Shown here: positions 38,379 through 51,059 of the stretch, one piece after another
Numbering within the stretch: position 1 is the first letter of the stretch
How the letters are laid out: the number at the start of each line of letters is the position of its first letter
From: Nymphaea colorata
Lineage: Eukaryota; Streptophyta; Magnoliopsida; Nymphaeales; Nymphaeaceae
Assembly: GCF_008831285.2 (NCBI RefSeq)
Contig: NC_045143.1
Span: 4,287,503-4,351,502, forward strand
DNA: 64,000 bases
Direction: 5' to 3'
The notes under the pieces: model-generated
Told to the model about the DNA's origin: nothing
The model's database searches: none
The model's input: the letters and a program-made list of their open reading frames with translations, nothing else
Position numbers and translations under genes: made by a program

Positions 38379-38535
38379 CTCAGTAAGCGGGGGAAAGCCA
38401 CATGTGGGCTTGTGCGGGCAGTTGCCCACACAGTCATCCCGAACATTTGTGTTTTTATATATGAGGTGCTCTTGAAGCATTTACTTGTTTATATATGGTG
38501 CCCTCAATTATTTTGAAGTTTTTTCTTTTCCGCCT
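38379..38535. mobile_element. Diverged relative of the 201-bp MITE-like element
   Basis: AAAGCCACATGTGGGCTTGTGCGGGCAGTTGCCCACACAG around 38393-38432 aligns with the 5' part of the element at 33769 (GCCACATTGTGGCTGG, then GGCAGTTGCCCACACC). A TTTTTTCTTTTCCGCCT end near 38519-38535 resembles the 3' end of that element. No target duplication is visible. Confidence 0.4.
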
Positions 38536-38539
38536 GATA

Positions 38540-41500
38540 TTTTCGGCTGTTAGAGATCCGTCTTGAAGTTTGACCAAAGGGAAGATGCTTTAAACGGAGC
38601 GAATTTCGCGAAACGTCGCTGTACCTCAGATAATCCATCAAGCTGGTACTGGTACTGGTTTCTCTTCGTCAACCAAACAAAAAGGTTTACAGTAGAAGTG
38701 ATCTACTTGGCAGGTGTCGTTTGAGATCCTGCTCGAAATTTGTCTATGGAATCACCGATTCGAAGACGACATCACAATCTTGCCCAAGTACAGTTGAGTA
38801 ACTGTCGACTTTGAATTGAACCAGTGAAACTCTGAAGCCATTTGTTCGTTTTTTCAGAAAAGCACTGTGCAGCACTGAAGAAACTCCAACGTAATTACTT
38901 GGAAGTATTGAACCAGACCCACAATCTGACGAGGTTCTCCCATGAAAGTCGTCGCTCCATTAATGAATGATGACACGAAGGATAGGTTATTTGGTTACTC
39001 ACTGGCTGAACAGAGGGATCTATAACTTTTATTTCATGCAATTGGTATGGCTCCAGACTAGTTGATCGATCTTGGAGGATTAGTAATTGAACACAGCACA
39101 TGCCATTGCTGTCCATAACACTGAGGTCTGAGCCATTCATCATGAATTCAGAGTGTCTCAGACTACATCTGGCCATCTTTAATTGTTTCAGCTGGTCCAT
39201 GTAAGATTGGAGACGCCATTTCCATCTGCTGTAACTAGATTGTTAGAATTGGAGTCACCTCTAGTTGGTCTTTAGTCAGAACACACCTGATCCTGAACTA
39301 AGTCCAGGAAATGTACAATATTATCCAATTACGAAGAAATGGACCTACTCATGACCAATTTATTAATAAGGGTCGGTTGCCGACATGTCTGCATAATGCT
39401 CAGATGCAGAATTGAAGCAAGAGTGTACAGGATTATGCCTTGTCTTGGTTGGACTTGGGCAAATTGCAGTTAGCATAATAATTGCCCTTCTATATAGCAT
39501 CCGATCAGACATCAAGCTTGCCGATATAGCTAGAAAGTTTAAAGACTTAGTTATTGCTGCAAGAAGGATTTGTCCCAGTTTTATTACATTAATGGAAATA
39601 AGCGGGACCAGATTTAAGCTATCTAATGAAGATAATTTGGTTGTTTCTCATATTAACAATGGCACTAAAAGACATAAGTTTCAGATTCACTGGACAAGAT
39701 CTGGCGAGTCTCAGGTTGCGGCCTATCCAGTCGCGGCGCATGGGGCCAGTAATGGCAGCCACTTCTGTGGCCCAATCCTTGCTAGTAGGAGCTCCACAGT
39801 TTTCTCAATGTTGTTTGACATGGATGGGGCAATTATGTTTGATATAACCAGCTAGTTCCAGCATTGCACCAAAGGTTATGTCAGGATCAGGCCGCCTGGG
39901 CTCCATCTATATGTCCTATGTTCTAGTAGGGAAGCTTGGTCTAAGCCCCAATACATCTAACAGGAAACATAGGCTCTACTTTATCAATAATTGTGCTAAT
40001 TGTAGGTTGGAGTTTACTACACTCATTGGTGTCAACAGTCTGCATTTTAGGTCTAGGACTAGCTGCAGGGCATGGAAATTAATTTAATAGCTTGGTATCT
40101 GTAAAGCTATTCATTTGCTAGACTTAGTCTTTATACTCTAGACCAATGTCACAGAATTTAGTATGTGGACTCTCTTGGTGACAAGAATCTTGATTAAATT
40201 TGGAATTTGTCTTTGGAAAACATAGAACATCATCAGCTACGAAGACATTGTTATAATGATAGAGTTTAGGTGTTCTAGAAACAGTTGATATTGGTGCAGC
40301 AATATATGCTTTTTCAGTGATTCATATCGGTTGCCATTTGTAATCTAGATATATAAGAGCCGCTATCCTTTATCATTATCCAACACATCACTCTTATCTT
40401 CAATGTAATCTTATGGCTTTTTTCTCTCTCTGCTTTATTTCGATTCTGATGTCCCCAAATGTGGAATTTCTCTTGGGATCATCTGGGTGAGATCCCCATG
40501 TTCTTATTTCTTGAGTTTTGCTTGTTTTGCTCCATTTGCATGGGATGCTTTTCTATACAAGATTTATATCTTCACCCATATTTTTAGTCGTAATTTAAAA
40601 AGGTAACAAACTAAGTTTTGTGATTTTTTGGAAAAAAATGAGCCACACTTTTGAGAAAAACTGTCAAATGAGGGCCTGAAATGAATTTTTGCATTTTTTT
40701 TTTCAATATAACTCTCTATCACTGAACCAAATTTTTTATCATTTTCAGATAATTTGTTTCCTTCTTCAGGTTGACGAGAATTCTCTTAAAAGCCATCTTT
40801 GTGGATTTTCATGAAAAGGCCCATTACTTTTTAGGAAAAATATGTCGAAATATGTATGGTGCCTTTTGAAATTATAGGCAAAAGTGGAGTCCAAAGTTGA
40901 AAGATCTCTTACTTTCATTTGCCAATAACTGGAGAGGGCCTTCCCTTGATCGCATCATGATACCGGACATTGAGTTTTGCTACATTTAGTTATGGGAATG
41001 GAGTGAAATCTTCCATGAACGACAACAAGAGCTCCAACCATGAGAGCGCTTTCCATGTTATGCCCTTAACATGGGAAGCCATGTTCCCTTCATTAGGGGC
41101 ATTTCATTAATTTCATAATGTGAAATTTTTTTATACTTCATTCTTGTTTATAAGGAGAGGGGTCTTCCATTTAACTATCAGGGACTTTTTGGTCATTTTA
41201 ACCCTATAAGACACAGTCCTTAAGGACCATAACATATAACCTGCTTCGACTACCATCAAGCTCAAACAAAACATCAACTTTCAGGCAAACGAATGATAGG
41301 ATTAAGACTTAGTAAAACAACACACTTTTCACCTTCTCTTCTTACCAAATCTAGCATTTAAGCCATTTGTCTTCTAATGAAAGACTACTTACGTTGGTAG
41401 TATCTATATTGATAGAGCCACATATAAACAGGTGTAGGCGGCTAGCTTTGTAAGAAAATATTTATTTTTATACTGGTACTTTTAAAATTTGATTATTTTT

Positions 41501-42550
41501 ATGTAGTGTTGCCGCATAAGATCTAGGTTCCTCCCTTTATCACTGTTGGTTAGCTCCTACATTATATATATACTAACATGGTAGTCTACTAGAGTAGTGC
41601 TATAATTTGCCTCGTTTCACATGCCGAAAGTAAAGGATAAATGCAAATTCTTTCAGAGAAGGCATTATAGAAAACTGGTCGACAAAGAAGATTAAAAAAA
41701 AGCAAAACCAATAATTGGAAGTAAGTGAAAAAGCAAGACGATGAAATCCACGCATAGGGGCCCAATTATTAGTTGTAGGTTGATGTTTTTTCTGGTGAGA
41801 CATAGTCAGGCACCATAAATGCAGCAGTTGGAGCTGCTTCTTTCTCTAATTAAAGTATAGATCAAGTGGCGTGGACGATGGTGGGATTGGTGAGTATTTA
41901 TTGCCGATTGGCACATACCGAAGCAGGAGCAACGGTAGCCGACTAGATTTGTGTGCAGGGCGATGTCACATTGATTGCTCCTGTGGCCGGAAACGACCAC
42001 CGTATTATTGCCACATTGATTTCTTGATGAGGCCGATCGATAAGAAAGCGGAGCCCCACCGGAAAACTTCAAATTTCTTGACCTTCCCAACAAGTAGGGC
42101 CAATGCCCACACCGGCAGATGGCTCCCCTCATGCATGGTGGGCTCCCTTTGACAACCTCACTCTCGGGCCCCATGTTATGGTTAGGAAATAATTTCTCAG
42201 ATGGCGATGGTGTATGAGAGGCAATTTTCACGGTCGGCGGGTGGTCTCCTGTTCATAAATTTAACAGGACGAGCCGACCATCGAAGCCTTTATGGACAAG
42301 TCGGCCATGTCGACTCCAATTTGGCGGATTCATTAACTTGGGTGAGCCCCATCCTCGGGTCCCCCATTGATTGACGAAGTTTTGTTTTGCAGGTGACTCA
42401 GTTCTGCGAATTGAGCACCTCTCCACCGCCGGTCTATGGAACCTAGACTGGGTCGTACCGGCCATGGGATTGCTAGTTGTGCCACGACACGCCGATGTTA
42501 GTCCTCGTGGCTGGGAGGCACCGTCACATGCCAACTGTGTAGACGACTTG
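38540..42550. other. Spacer with no supported gene; unusual GC-rich pocket at its end
   Basis: An open plus-strand frame at 39412-39855 (147 codons, some hydrophobic) is followed by a TATATAAGAGCCGC promoter-like site near 40350 and a TATCCAACACATCAC stretch. Together these hint at an old retroelement LTR, but I see no LTR pair, primer-binding site or RT/integrase motif. The segment 41860-42550 is distinctly GC-richer than the flanks, with open minus-strand frames lacking known domains. Confidence 0.35.
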
Positions 42551-42557
42551 CTCCAAT

Positions 42558-43671
42558 CCCTTACTTTTTTTCTTTGTTTATCTAAAGGCATTTTAGTTAT
42601 TTCATATCCAAACACTGAGGTGGGTGCTTCCAAAATCCATTCAAGGATGATTTTGCATGTATAATTGGTAGATTGGAAGTAAAACTAAACGTGTAACTTG
42701 CATTTATTTTTTTCTTGATCTGGTTATTTTTCATCTTTTAAAAGATTCTTCTATACTTTTTTTTTTCTTTGTCCTTATAGAAAGTTTCATTATGAGTCAT
42801 TTGTTGGTAAGGACACTTTATGAGCTGTCTCAAAGATTGGGTCAAGTTCATGAAACACTATAACCAGTGTTTTATAAATATGCCCTGATATTTAAGATAG
42901 ATTTATGAAACATTCACAAGGTGTCCTTAATTACTACCAAACAATCCCTTACTTTTTTTTATCTAAGGGCATTTTAAATATTTCATACTCAAACACTGAG
43001 GTGGGTGCTTCCAGCTCCACTCAAAGATGATTTTGTATGTATAATTGGTTGATTGGCAAGTAAAACGAAATGTGTAACTTGCATGTATTTTCTTTGTTGA
43101 TTTGGTTATTTTCATCTTTCTGAAGGTTCTTTTGTCCTTGTTTTCTTTGTCCTTATAGAAACTTTCCTTAAGAGTTGTTTGATAGTAAGGACACTTTGTG
43201 AGTGTCTAATGAATCTGTCTCAAAGATTAGGCCAAGTTTATGAAACACTAGAACCAGTAGTAGAGCTACTTGTTGGCTGGGTGGGCTACTGCCCACGTTA
43301 CTCCATAAAAAAATTCATTATATTGTGTTAATTTCACATTGTTATGACTTTAAAATTTTATGCAATAGTCACACCAAAGTCGTGCCACCAATGCAATTGC
43401 TCCATGGATGAAAAATCTTGGTTCTGCCATTGACTAAAACTAATGTTTCATAAACCTGCTCTAATACTTATGATAAATTTATAGAACATTCACAAGGCGT
43501 CATTAATTATTGCCAAACAATCCCTTACTTTTCTTATCTAAGGGCATTTTAGATATTTTGTACCGAAGCACTGAGGTGGTGCTTCCAGCTCCACTCAAGG
43601 ATGATTGTGCATGTATAATTGGTTGATTGGCAACTAAAACGAAATGTGTAACTTTTCCTGATCTGGTTTGT
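42558..43671. repeat. Three diverged tandem copies of a 388-bp unit
   Basis: Each copy begins CCCTTACTTTT and continues with GGCATTTTA, CACTGAGGTG and GATGATT, then TGTATAATTGGT. Starts are at 42558, 42946 and 43522; the third copy is partial. The first two are 388 bp apart. The second and third are 576 bp apart because copy two contains the 188-bp insertion described at 43259-43432. Confidence 0.9.
43259..43432. mobile_element. Non-autonomous insertion inside a tandem repeat copy
   Basis: Copy one of the surrounding repeat reads AAACACTATAACCAGTGTTTTATAAA. In copy two the same place reads AAACACTAGAACCAGT, then about 174 bp of unrelated DNA, then ACTAAAACTAATGTTTCATAAA, so the site is duplicated imperfectly (about 9-12 bp). 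The insert contains GTGGGCTACTGCCCACG, related to the element at 33769, and ends TTGGTTCTGCCATTG. Confidence 0.7.
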
Positions 43672-46600
43672 GGGCGAATCATTTCACATGCAAGGTTTTA
43701 GATATTTCTTATGGCCCTCATGACTTTGAAACATCCACATATTTTGTAAGATGGGCCACCTTAAGCTTAACTCTACATGTTTATTTTTCTCTTTGAACTA
43801 ACCATCATTTGAGCTCGCTTCATGTCACAGTAAGAAAGTTCTTGTCTGAAGACTGAAAATTTGGCAAATAGGCAGGCTGGTATGTAAGATATGTTAGCTT
43901 GCAGAACAAATATTGAAACCATTTTACTTTATGATGAGGAATCCTACGATGCCCAAATTAACTACATAATGAGTACTCTTATCAAGAGGAGAACTCCAAG
44001 TAAGCCCCAAAGAGAGCGACAGCATATTGAGGACTTTTTAACTTTTTTTAAATTATTACCTAGGAAACCACACCATTAAGGTATGTTTAGTAACATGAAA
44101 TTATGTTAGTGTTTTTCCAAATGATTGGAGCATATTTATAATCTGACTACTATCGCATGAATCTGTCTCAATCTTACAGCTTACTTTTCTGAATACTCCC
44201 CTTTTAGCTTGGTTAATTTAGGAAGAGTTTGATCTGGTTGGCTTGGAGGAATTGGTCTGGTTATTTCAGCCGATGGTACGTGGCCAAACGCTGGTTCGAA
44301 TCTCAAAGGAGCTGACACTTTTTTACAGCTTATAAATGTGAAATTTCACCATCATATCTCTAGCCAGTGTTCATAGAGGTATAGTTGGCAAAACCTATGA
44401 CTCGGACTTGGATTGGCAGATGACCAAGTCAACGGCTCAGCAAGTTGACTTGTCAACTTGGTTGATTTTTAAAATAACCATACTGCAGTTGAATCAGGTG
44501 AGTTAGGGCCTAATCGGACCGAGTCAAGCTGATTCAAGGTTGAGTTAGATCGAGTCAGGGGTGAGTCAAGAATGAAACAGGCCAACCCAGCCAGTTTGCC
44601 AACTATGCCTAAAGGTAACCATGGAACATTGGGGGCCTACAGCCGATGCACTGAACACAAGAGCCCAAAAATAAAAAATAATGTGGTCGATCTTTGGTGC
44701 TTCGCCCTTTAAAAAGGAAAATTTAATCCGCTTTTTCCGGAAGACAAGTTGTTGGCAACTAGATTTTGGAGAATGAAAAGCCGGAGCAGTCGCTGCCCTG
44801 TCCACTGATCTGCCTACAGAAATAACTGGTCACCTTTTTAAGTAACATTTAAAGTCCTTCCATTTCATTCCAAGCTGAAAGAGGCTGGTGATAGCGAAAA
44901 GGCATGGTATATGCCGTCGCTGTGAAGCAATGGCCAGCAATCTTTTCTGTTCCAGCCTTGGCTTCTTCTGCTTCGAAATTTCTTTTTCTTGTGACATCAA
45001 TGAGCCGACAATGGATTCCCGTATGATGGTTTCGGGAGAACGGACACCCATCTTCTAGTGGACGCATGCCAGTAGAAATAATAAAAAAAGAATCAAATTT
45101 ATTACAGAATTTTTGTTTTGACGTAGAACCAGTTGCCCAATTATACTTTGGCATCAACAACGAAAGAAGTTAGTGCGTGTTATTTGTTATAGCTAAAATT
45201 TACTTTTTTATATACCTGAAAATTCTCACCGAAGAAAAAGGAACGAGTTTCGTGCTACATATTTACGCAAGTCAAGGTTCTAGTTTTGTTCTATTTCTAC
45301 AAAGGATAAGTAATAAATGAAGTGCATGAATGAACAAAGAATGTGGTACAATTTCAAGAAAATAGAAGCCATATCTAGAAGCTGAAGCTAAATCTACTTG
45401 AGCAATTAAGGGTGCAGGATTAATAAGTTTCTTATTCGACATAGACAAAATGGTTGTTTTCAGTAAGATGCGGGCAGAAAAGGAAGATCATTTACCTTTC
45501 TCAGTGTGTGAGAGAGACAGAGAGTGCTTAAATCTGAAGAGGGACAACTTCCCTGACATGATCGAAAGTGAGACTTCAAATCTTATGACAGTTTCTTCGA
45601 CCATGATCTGTTTTCACGTAATTAGTTACTTCGCGATCTGGTTGGTAGGTTCATTATTTTGATCTTAGACTTGTATAAAAACGGCTGATCTTCGTGCAGA
45701 ACGAATGGTTCTCGGGCTTCCAAATTCAATCTAAGCCGCTCCATATTCTGTCAGTTATACGAGATATTAATGCCACTTGCTCAACTGAAACCAAGATGAT
45801 GAGTGGACTCCCATCCTTCAATTCTCTTGTACTCATCCTAGACAGTCTTAAATGTTATTCCCGAACTATAATGCATGGTCATAAATTATTGAGACCCACA
45901 TGTCAACTGCTTAAATAGACTGCTGATGAAGGGATAAAATTTTTCTGCATGTTACCGAAGCTTCTTATTGTGGTAGTGTAGCATTGGCTTTCCTGTACCC
46001 AAGAAATTTATAAGCAAAAATTTGGTACGTTTTCTTCCTTTCCGTTGCGGCAATGAGACAAGATAAGCGTAGTAGTGGCACCAAAATACTGCGCACATTG
46101 TTGCAGTGCTGATATCCAATCCTAAGTACCAAAAACAGAAAAGTGAGAAGTAAACTGTCAGGGTCTTGAATTAGGGACATGCTCCTTTTCATTTTCATGT
46201 GTTGAATAATATTAAAAAGTTGGCTAATAATACCAAAATTTACGAACTTGCTCAACTTGTAGATATCGTTTTCTAATTGAATATGAGTGTCACTTTTAGG
46301 TCCCATTGTCCACCTAAAGAGCTCATAATCAATGTACACAATCCTTATATTCACTTAGTCCACTTATTTCGGGAACACGACGGTGAACATGACCACCAAC
46401 ATAAGGCCAAGACGAGGCCTTGAACAAAAGCATCATATCGACACCCTTCTCATCTTCTTTTCACCTGCTCACAATTTGTTTTAGCAGCATAGTATAGAAC
46501 TTTTTTACTACCAGTTCTCCCGGAAAAAACAGATAAGAAATACAGAATTCGTAGATAGCAACTTCAGTGTTGTTTGTCTCGATCACATGTTGAGTAACTA

Positions 46601-47900
46601 CAGGCAACGGATTCTCTTCTGTGATTTAACAGCTTACAGTTCTTAATTGCAATATATATGGCTGTGATAGTTTGTACTTAAGTTTAAAGGACAGCTACTT
46701 GCACAAGTGGAATTTGAGTAATTAAAGGTCGCACATGGAATTCTCTCCTGTGGTCGGAGAAAGGTCAACACATCTAGCACATTTACTTTCAAATGGCAGG
46801 TGGAATTCTCAACTGGTATCAGCAGGATGATCTATTGAGGCTGCAGGTTGCTTTACTCGAGATGGCAGAGTGGATGAGAAGGAATTAGTCAGTTTAGGGT
46901 TCCGTTCTTGGCAAATCTGACTGCAGATGTCAATGAATTTGGAAACGTCAAAATTGGATCTTGCCTCGTGGACAAGATCATGGAACCAAACCTTGAAAAT
47001 TTTGCACAGAAAGAGTAGAAATAAGATTTAGGATCATTAATGAATTAATCTATAGGCTGTTAGATTTGGCTGGGTCAATTTCTTGCATTTTTTGGACGGA
47101 CGAGCCTCATAACTGTCTTGCTTCAGCATCCAGACCTGTATATATAGTTTTCTATATTTAAGGAACAATCTGCTAAGGGTCTGCCAGAACCCAGCTTGCC
47201 AATCTGGAAAAGAAAAAGTCAGCGGCTGAAATTATTTTGATCGTATGGCCTGTGAATCTTCTGGGCAAATTTCACGGGGTGAAGAAAGCGGGGCTTGATA
47301 TTTTGATTTTTCACTAGCATATGAAATATCAGAAAATGATTAGTGCCCTTATCAACTAAAAAGAACCCCAGATACATTTTTGTGACCCTGGTGGTAGATG
47401 ATGGCGATCACAAATACGAAATCTTATGGACATGATCTGAGTAGAAGTAGTTTATATCATATGAAATATGACTAACAGGATTGCACTTGTTAATCAAGGA
47501 GCTCACCATCAAGCATGATAAGAACAGAAGCATGGTGTTTCACTGATAAGGATTTGTAGAAGCATTGACTTCACTTGCTACCAGATGCAGGCATGGCTGT
47601 CTAGCTGGTCAACTATGGATCCTCAGTGAAGATTTTGGCTGATTATACTGTCAAAAAGTGGCAATGTTGGTGCTTTTGAAGGAATCAGGTGAACACAAGA
47701 AGCATGCAGTGCTGAGCATTTTGGAAACACGTTGCTAATTCTAGACAATTTATTGTCATGTACTTAGGAAGCATATTTTTCAGCCTCTCAGAATGTGCCC
47801 CAAACTCCAGTACTTATCTGCCCACTTGACACATGGGAAGATCAACTAAAACAGTACATGCACGGATAATAATTTGCATGGGATACTCTGAAGAATGTAT
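43672..47900. other. Spacer with no supported gene
   Basis: Contains the inverted-repeat element at 44377-44610 and a GGTTCGAATCTC box-B-like string near 44293 without a convincing tRNA fold. Open minus-strand frames at 44.8-45.2 kb lack any known domain. Nothing else is recognisable. Confidence 0.45.
44377..44610. mobile_element. 234-bp element with 16-bp terminal inverted repeats
   Basis: AGGTATAGTTGGCAAA at 44377-44392 is the reverse complement, with one mismatch, of TTTGCCAACTATGCCT at 44595-44610. The interior has several GACTCGG, GAGTCA and GGTGAGT runs typical of a short degraded plant element. No clear target-site duplication is visible and no protein is encoded. Confidence 0.6.
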
Positions 47901-47971
47901 CAATTATTTAAAGAAACAGTAATATAAATATAAATAAATATATATATATATACAATTATTTAAAGAAACGG

Positions 47972-48055
<84 letters not shown>

Positions 48056-48068
48056 TGTGTGTGTGTGT
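47901..48068. repeat. (TA)n(GT)n array beside a duplicated 30-bp sequence
   Basis: CAATTATTTAAAGAAACAGT with AATATA following begins at 47901, and CAATTATTTAAAGAAACGGT with AATATA begins at 47953. The second copy leads into about 77 bp of pure TA and then about 17 bp of GT. Confidence 0.9.
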
Positions 48069-49227
48069 ATTCACTGGTGTGCAAGAGTTCATCTGGACTA
48101 ATGAGACACCTAAGAGGGTTGCATTTTGAGGCAGCATAGCTAGTGTTGATGGGTGTCTCAATGGGTGTAAAGTCGGGAAACTATTGAAGAAGGGAAGCTG
48201 CAGCCTGCGCAGATATTGTATAACAGGATTGGAAGTCGAAGCATGGCGAAATGTCCTAGCGTTGCACCTAAACACATGAGGTGAAATATCTGCTATCTCC
48301 TGAGGTTTCTCATTCAAGTGAGTCAATACCATTAGCTTTCAATTAGAGTATGTACCATTAACAGGTGACAACAACAGCTTAATTGACAAGGTTAAGGCGC
48401 CTGTAGCGCAAAGCTTTTTGGCTTTTAGAGGCAAGATTTTATATCCGGAAGCAGATAAAGTAGGTTGATGATAAAACACTGTAATATGGTCTTACCATTA
48501 CCCATGGAGGCCATTAGTCTTTTGATAGATAAACTACTCCGTCATAACTGGCTCTTCTATCAGACAGTGAGACTAGTTTCTGCAAGATGTACATGGTTCC
48601 AATTATGGTGGATAAAATAAGTATTTAAAATCGTCTATCGAATATTTCACTGTTAACTAAACGGCAAATTTTAAGCTTTACATGAAAGAACGTGATGCCT
48701 GAAGGTGTGAATCGAAAGGTTTAAACCGTACGGACCATCAAATAATACTTGTTTACTTCGAGGAAATGCTATTCAGATTTGAAGAAAGATGAAGAAAGAA
48801 GAAAATGGGAGATGAGACAATAAATTCTTTTCCTCCAACCTTTAAGACAAGTAAAAATACACTATTATAATAACGTAGCAAGTTCGTTCGCATGATAATT
48901 TTGAGATCATTCTTTTCCATGGAATCCCATTTGTTCAGCTTTTGCCAGAAAAGCCAGTGCGGATTGAGAACGTCAGTTTTCCTAGCTTATAGCAAGAGGA
49001 ATCAAATGGGATTGACTTTTTTTCCAAACAAGCCCAGAAGCTGCTTTGCAGAGTTTGAACCCCATTCATCCTAAGAATTAGTTTCAACTCTACTCGTCAA
49101 ACCAACTTGACTAAGGCCACAAGGATCTAAGTCTGTCTCAAATTACAGACGCAAGATACTTTTGTACATGATTCCACAATTTATTCAATAGAAAAGTCAT
49201 CCTTTTCTACCACTTGTACATAACTGT
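48069..49227. other. Spacer without a supported gene
   Basis: A minus-strand open frame lies at 48069-48332 but shows no domain. A string resembling a tRNA box A (AGCTTAATTGACAAGG, near 48376) has no matching box B or fold. Confidence 0.4.
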
Positions 49228-51053
49228 CTAGCAGTTCGTTACTGCCACAACGTTATCACGCAGGAGCAGGAGCAGGAGCAGCCGCAACAGCAGTACATCT
49301 GTTTCTTTTGACAAGGAACGCCAATTCAAAAGAGAAGTAAAATCCCCAGAAATATCAAGCTGGGCCATCCATTTCTGCAAATTCCCAATTTTTATTGCCT
49401 TCAATCTGGCAGCATTCCCACACAACCTTCTCACCCACGTTAAAAAGTCTTTCAAAACCCGCCTTAAGCACCAAACTTGTTTCCTTGAAGGTCCACTAAA
49501 GCACTGCATGAGACAGGATGTTAGCAGCAGGTCAGAACGAGTGAAAGTGCTTTAAGGAGCAGCCTCGAATGCTTATTTTCAAAATTGACTCCATTGCTTT
49601 AAATTGTCCCCCTCTGCATAAGCAATAGTTTTACTGCTAGAGGACTGAAGCTAATAGATATAACTTAATCCAACCTTTCCTTTGATTGCTTAAAATTCGA
49701 TGGTTGCACAACTCCATTTTCATTAAGGAATAGACAGTTGTTAGATTAATAGGTAAAGGACTGCTCCAATAATTTTGGTTATCACATAGCAGTAATCACT
49801 AGCCAAATGTGTCCTTCAAATCATGTCCATGAACCAATCTGGTCAAGCACTAAACCACTCCACAAGATCAATAAGAGGAAGCAAGAATGACAATCAGGGA
49901 AACATCAACCAAGTTCAGTCCAAACCTCAGCATGTCATGCAATAAGAAACCATGCAACATCCTGCCATCTAAGGAAAAAATCAACGCTGCAATATGCTCA
50001 AGGTAAAAGTCAATCTTCTAGCATGTTGCAGTTAAACTACTCAAGGCTAAAAGTAACTCAATAATGTAGAAACAAAAATGAAAAAAATACATACATCACC
50101 TTACAACAAGTTCTCTTTTGAATAACAGCTTGTGCCAGTTTACTGAACAATAAATCAATAACAAGCTACTATGATCACAAAATTTGTCCTTCCATATATT
50201 CAAAGTTCTAAATATCTGGCAACAGAAACCTAGGCATTATGAGAGGAAAAACATTGCAGTGGTTGGAGACCTACTCATAGTCCCCACTTGATAGCAGAGA
50301 ACACTTTGCACTTCACGTACTGTAAGGACAGGCTTTTGCAAGATTACCGAAAAGTATTGACAGCACGTCTCACCCTCTCTCACCAATTGAAGATTACTAA
50401 TGGCTCTGTTACCTTCAAAAGGTGTCTGCAGGGGAATGGCTCTGTTACCTTCAAAACGTGTCTGCAGGGGAATGCCTCCGTTACATTCATATATTGCAAA
50501 GCACATTTGAACCTCAACATCGAAAACCATTAACCTTTGATGACTTTGATGCTATAATCATATTAGTAAGAGGAACCGTTCTCAAACTTTAGATGAACAA
50601 AAGCACTTTAGTCTGACGTTGTTGATTGGAGACATCTTTTATTTTAAGGATTAAAATTACAAAAAGCCACCAACTAACAAGAATTTTAGGTACCAGGCGC
50701 AAAAGGGATAATATATACATTCACTCTCATCCTTTTCAACCAAACAAAATGGCAAGACAAGAAAGATCATTGGGACTTGGGAGTCAAACTACATAAAGTT
50801 AAGCCAGAAGTACTTAACAATTAAGATAAACTGAAAAACCTTATAAATCGTGATATAATCTATCAATCAAGGAAGCTTACAGAGTGTAATTCCTACCAGT
50901 TTTAAGAAGAAAGAGAAGCATCTCATCATGTAAGGTCCTTGGAGACCAAACAGGAGACTGGGAGGCCTTGGCACCCACTTCTCCATACAAGGTTGAGAGT
51001 CTAGAGACCACCTCAGTTTGTCCACCTCCAGCACACTGAAATTCAGAAAGAAC
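49228..51053 (-). other. Two unassigned exon-like segments downstream of the ENT gene
   Basis: On the minus strand, 50897-51053 has an AG acceptor (TATCCAG) and a GT donor (AAACTG|GTAGGA), and 49228-49503 has an acceptor (CATGCAG) and ends in TAG. Joined in one phase-compatible frame they read through SVLEVDKLRWSLDSQPCMEK and LKL|CFSGPSRKQVW, then KDFLTWVRRLCGNAARLKAI and WMAQLDISGDFTSLLNWRSL, finishing in a Leu-rich tail. In the other open frame of the first segment, joining gives an immediate stop. I do not recognise the protein. These could be the 3' part of a separate gene, exons of an alternative ENT transcript, or non-coding exons. No start exon was identified. Confidence 0.25.
50399..50492. 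repeat. 36-bp tandem repeat, 2.6 copies
   Basis: Units start at 50399, 50435 and 50471, each beginning AATG[G/C]CTC[T/C]GTTAC. The first two are identical apart from one base. The period is a multiple of three and is open in both directions (12-residue repeats such as GSVTFK.CLQGN on the plus strand). It lies in the interval between the two unassigned minus-strand segments. Confidence 0.92.
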
Positions 51054-51059
51054 CTGGAT

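Noticed and set aside
44230..44310. GGTTCGAATCTC box-B-like string suggesting a tRNA or SINE head
   Set aside because: No proper box A at the right distance and no cloverleaf; A-tail and target duplication were not found.
48365..48450. AGCTTAATTGACAAGG string resembling a tRNA box A
   Set aside because: No box B or acceptor stem pairing is present.
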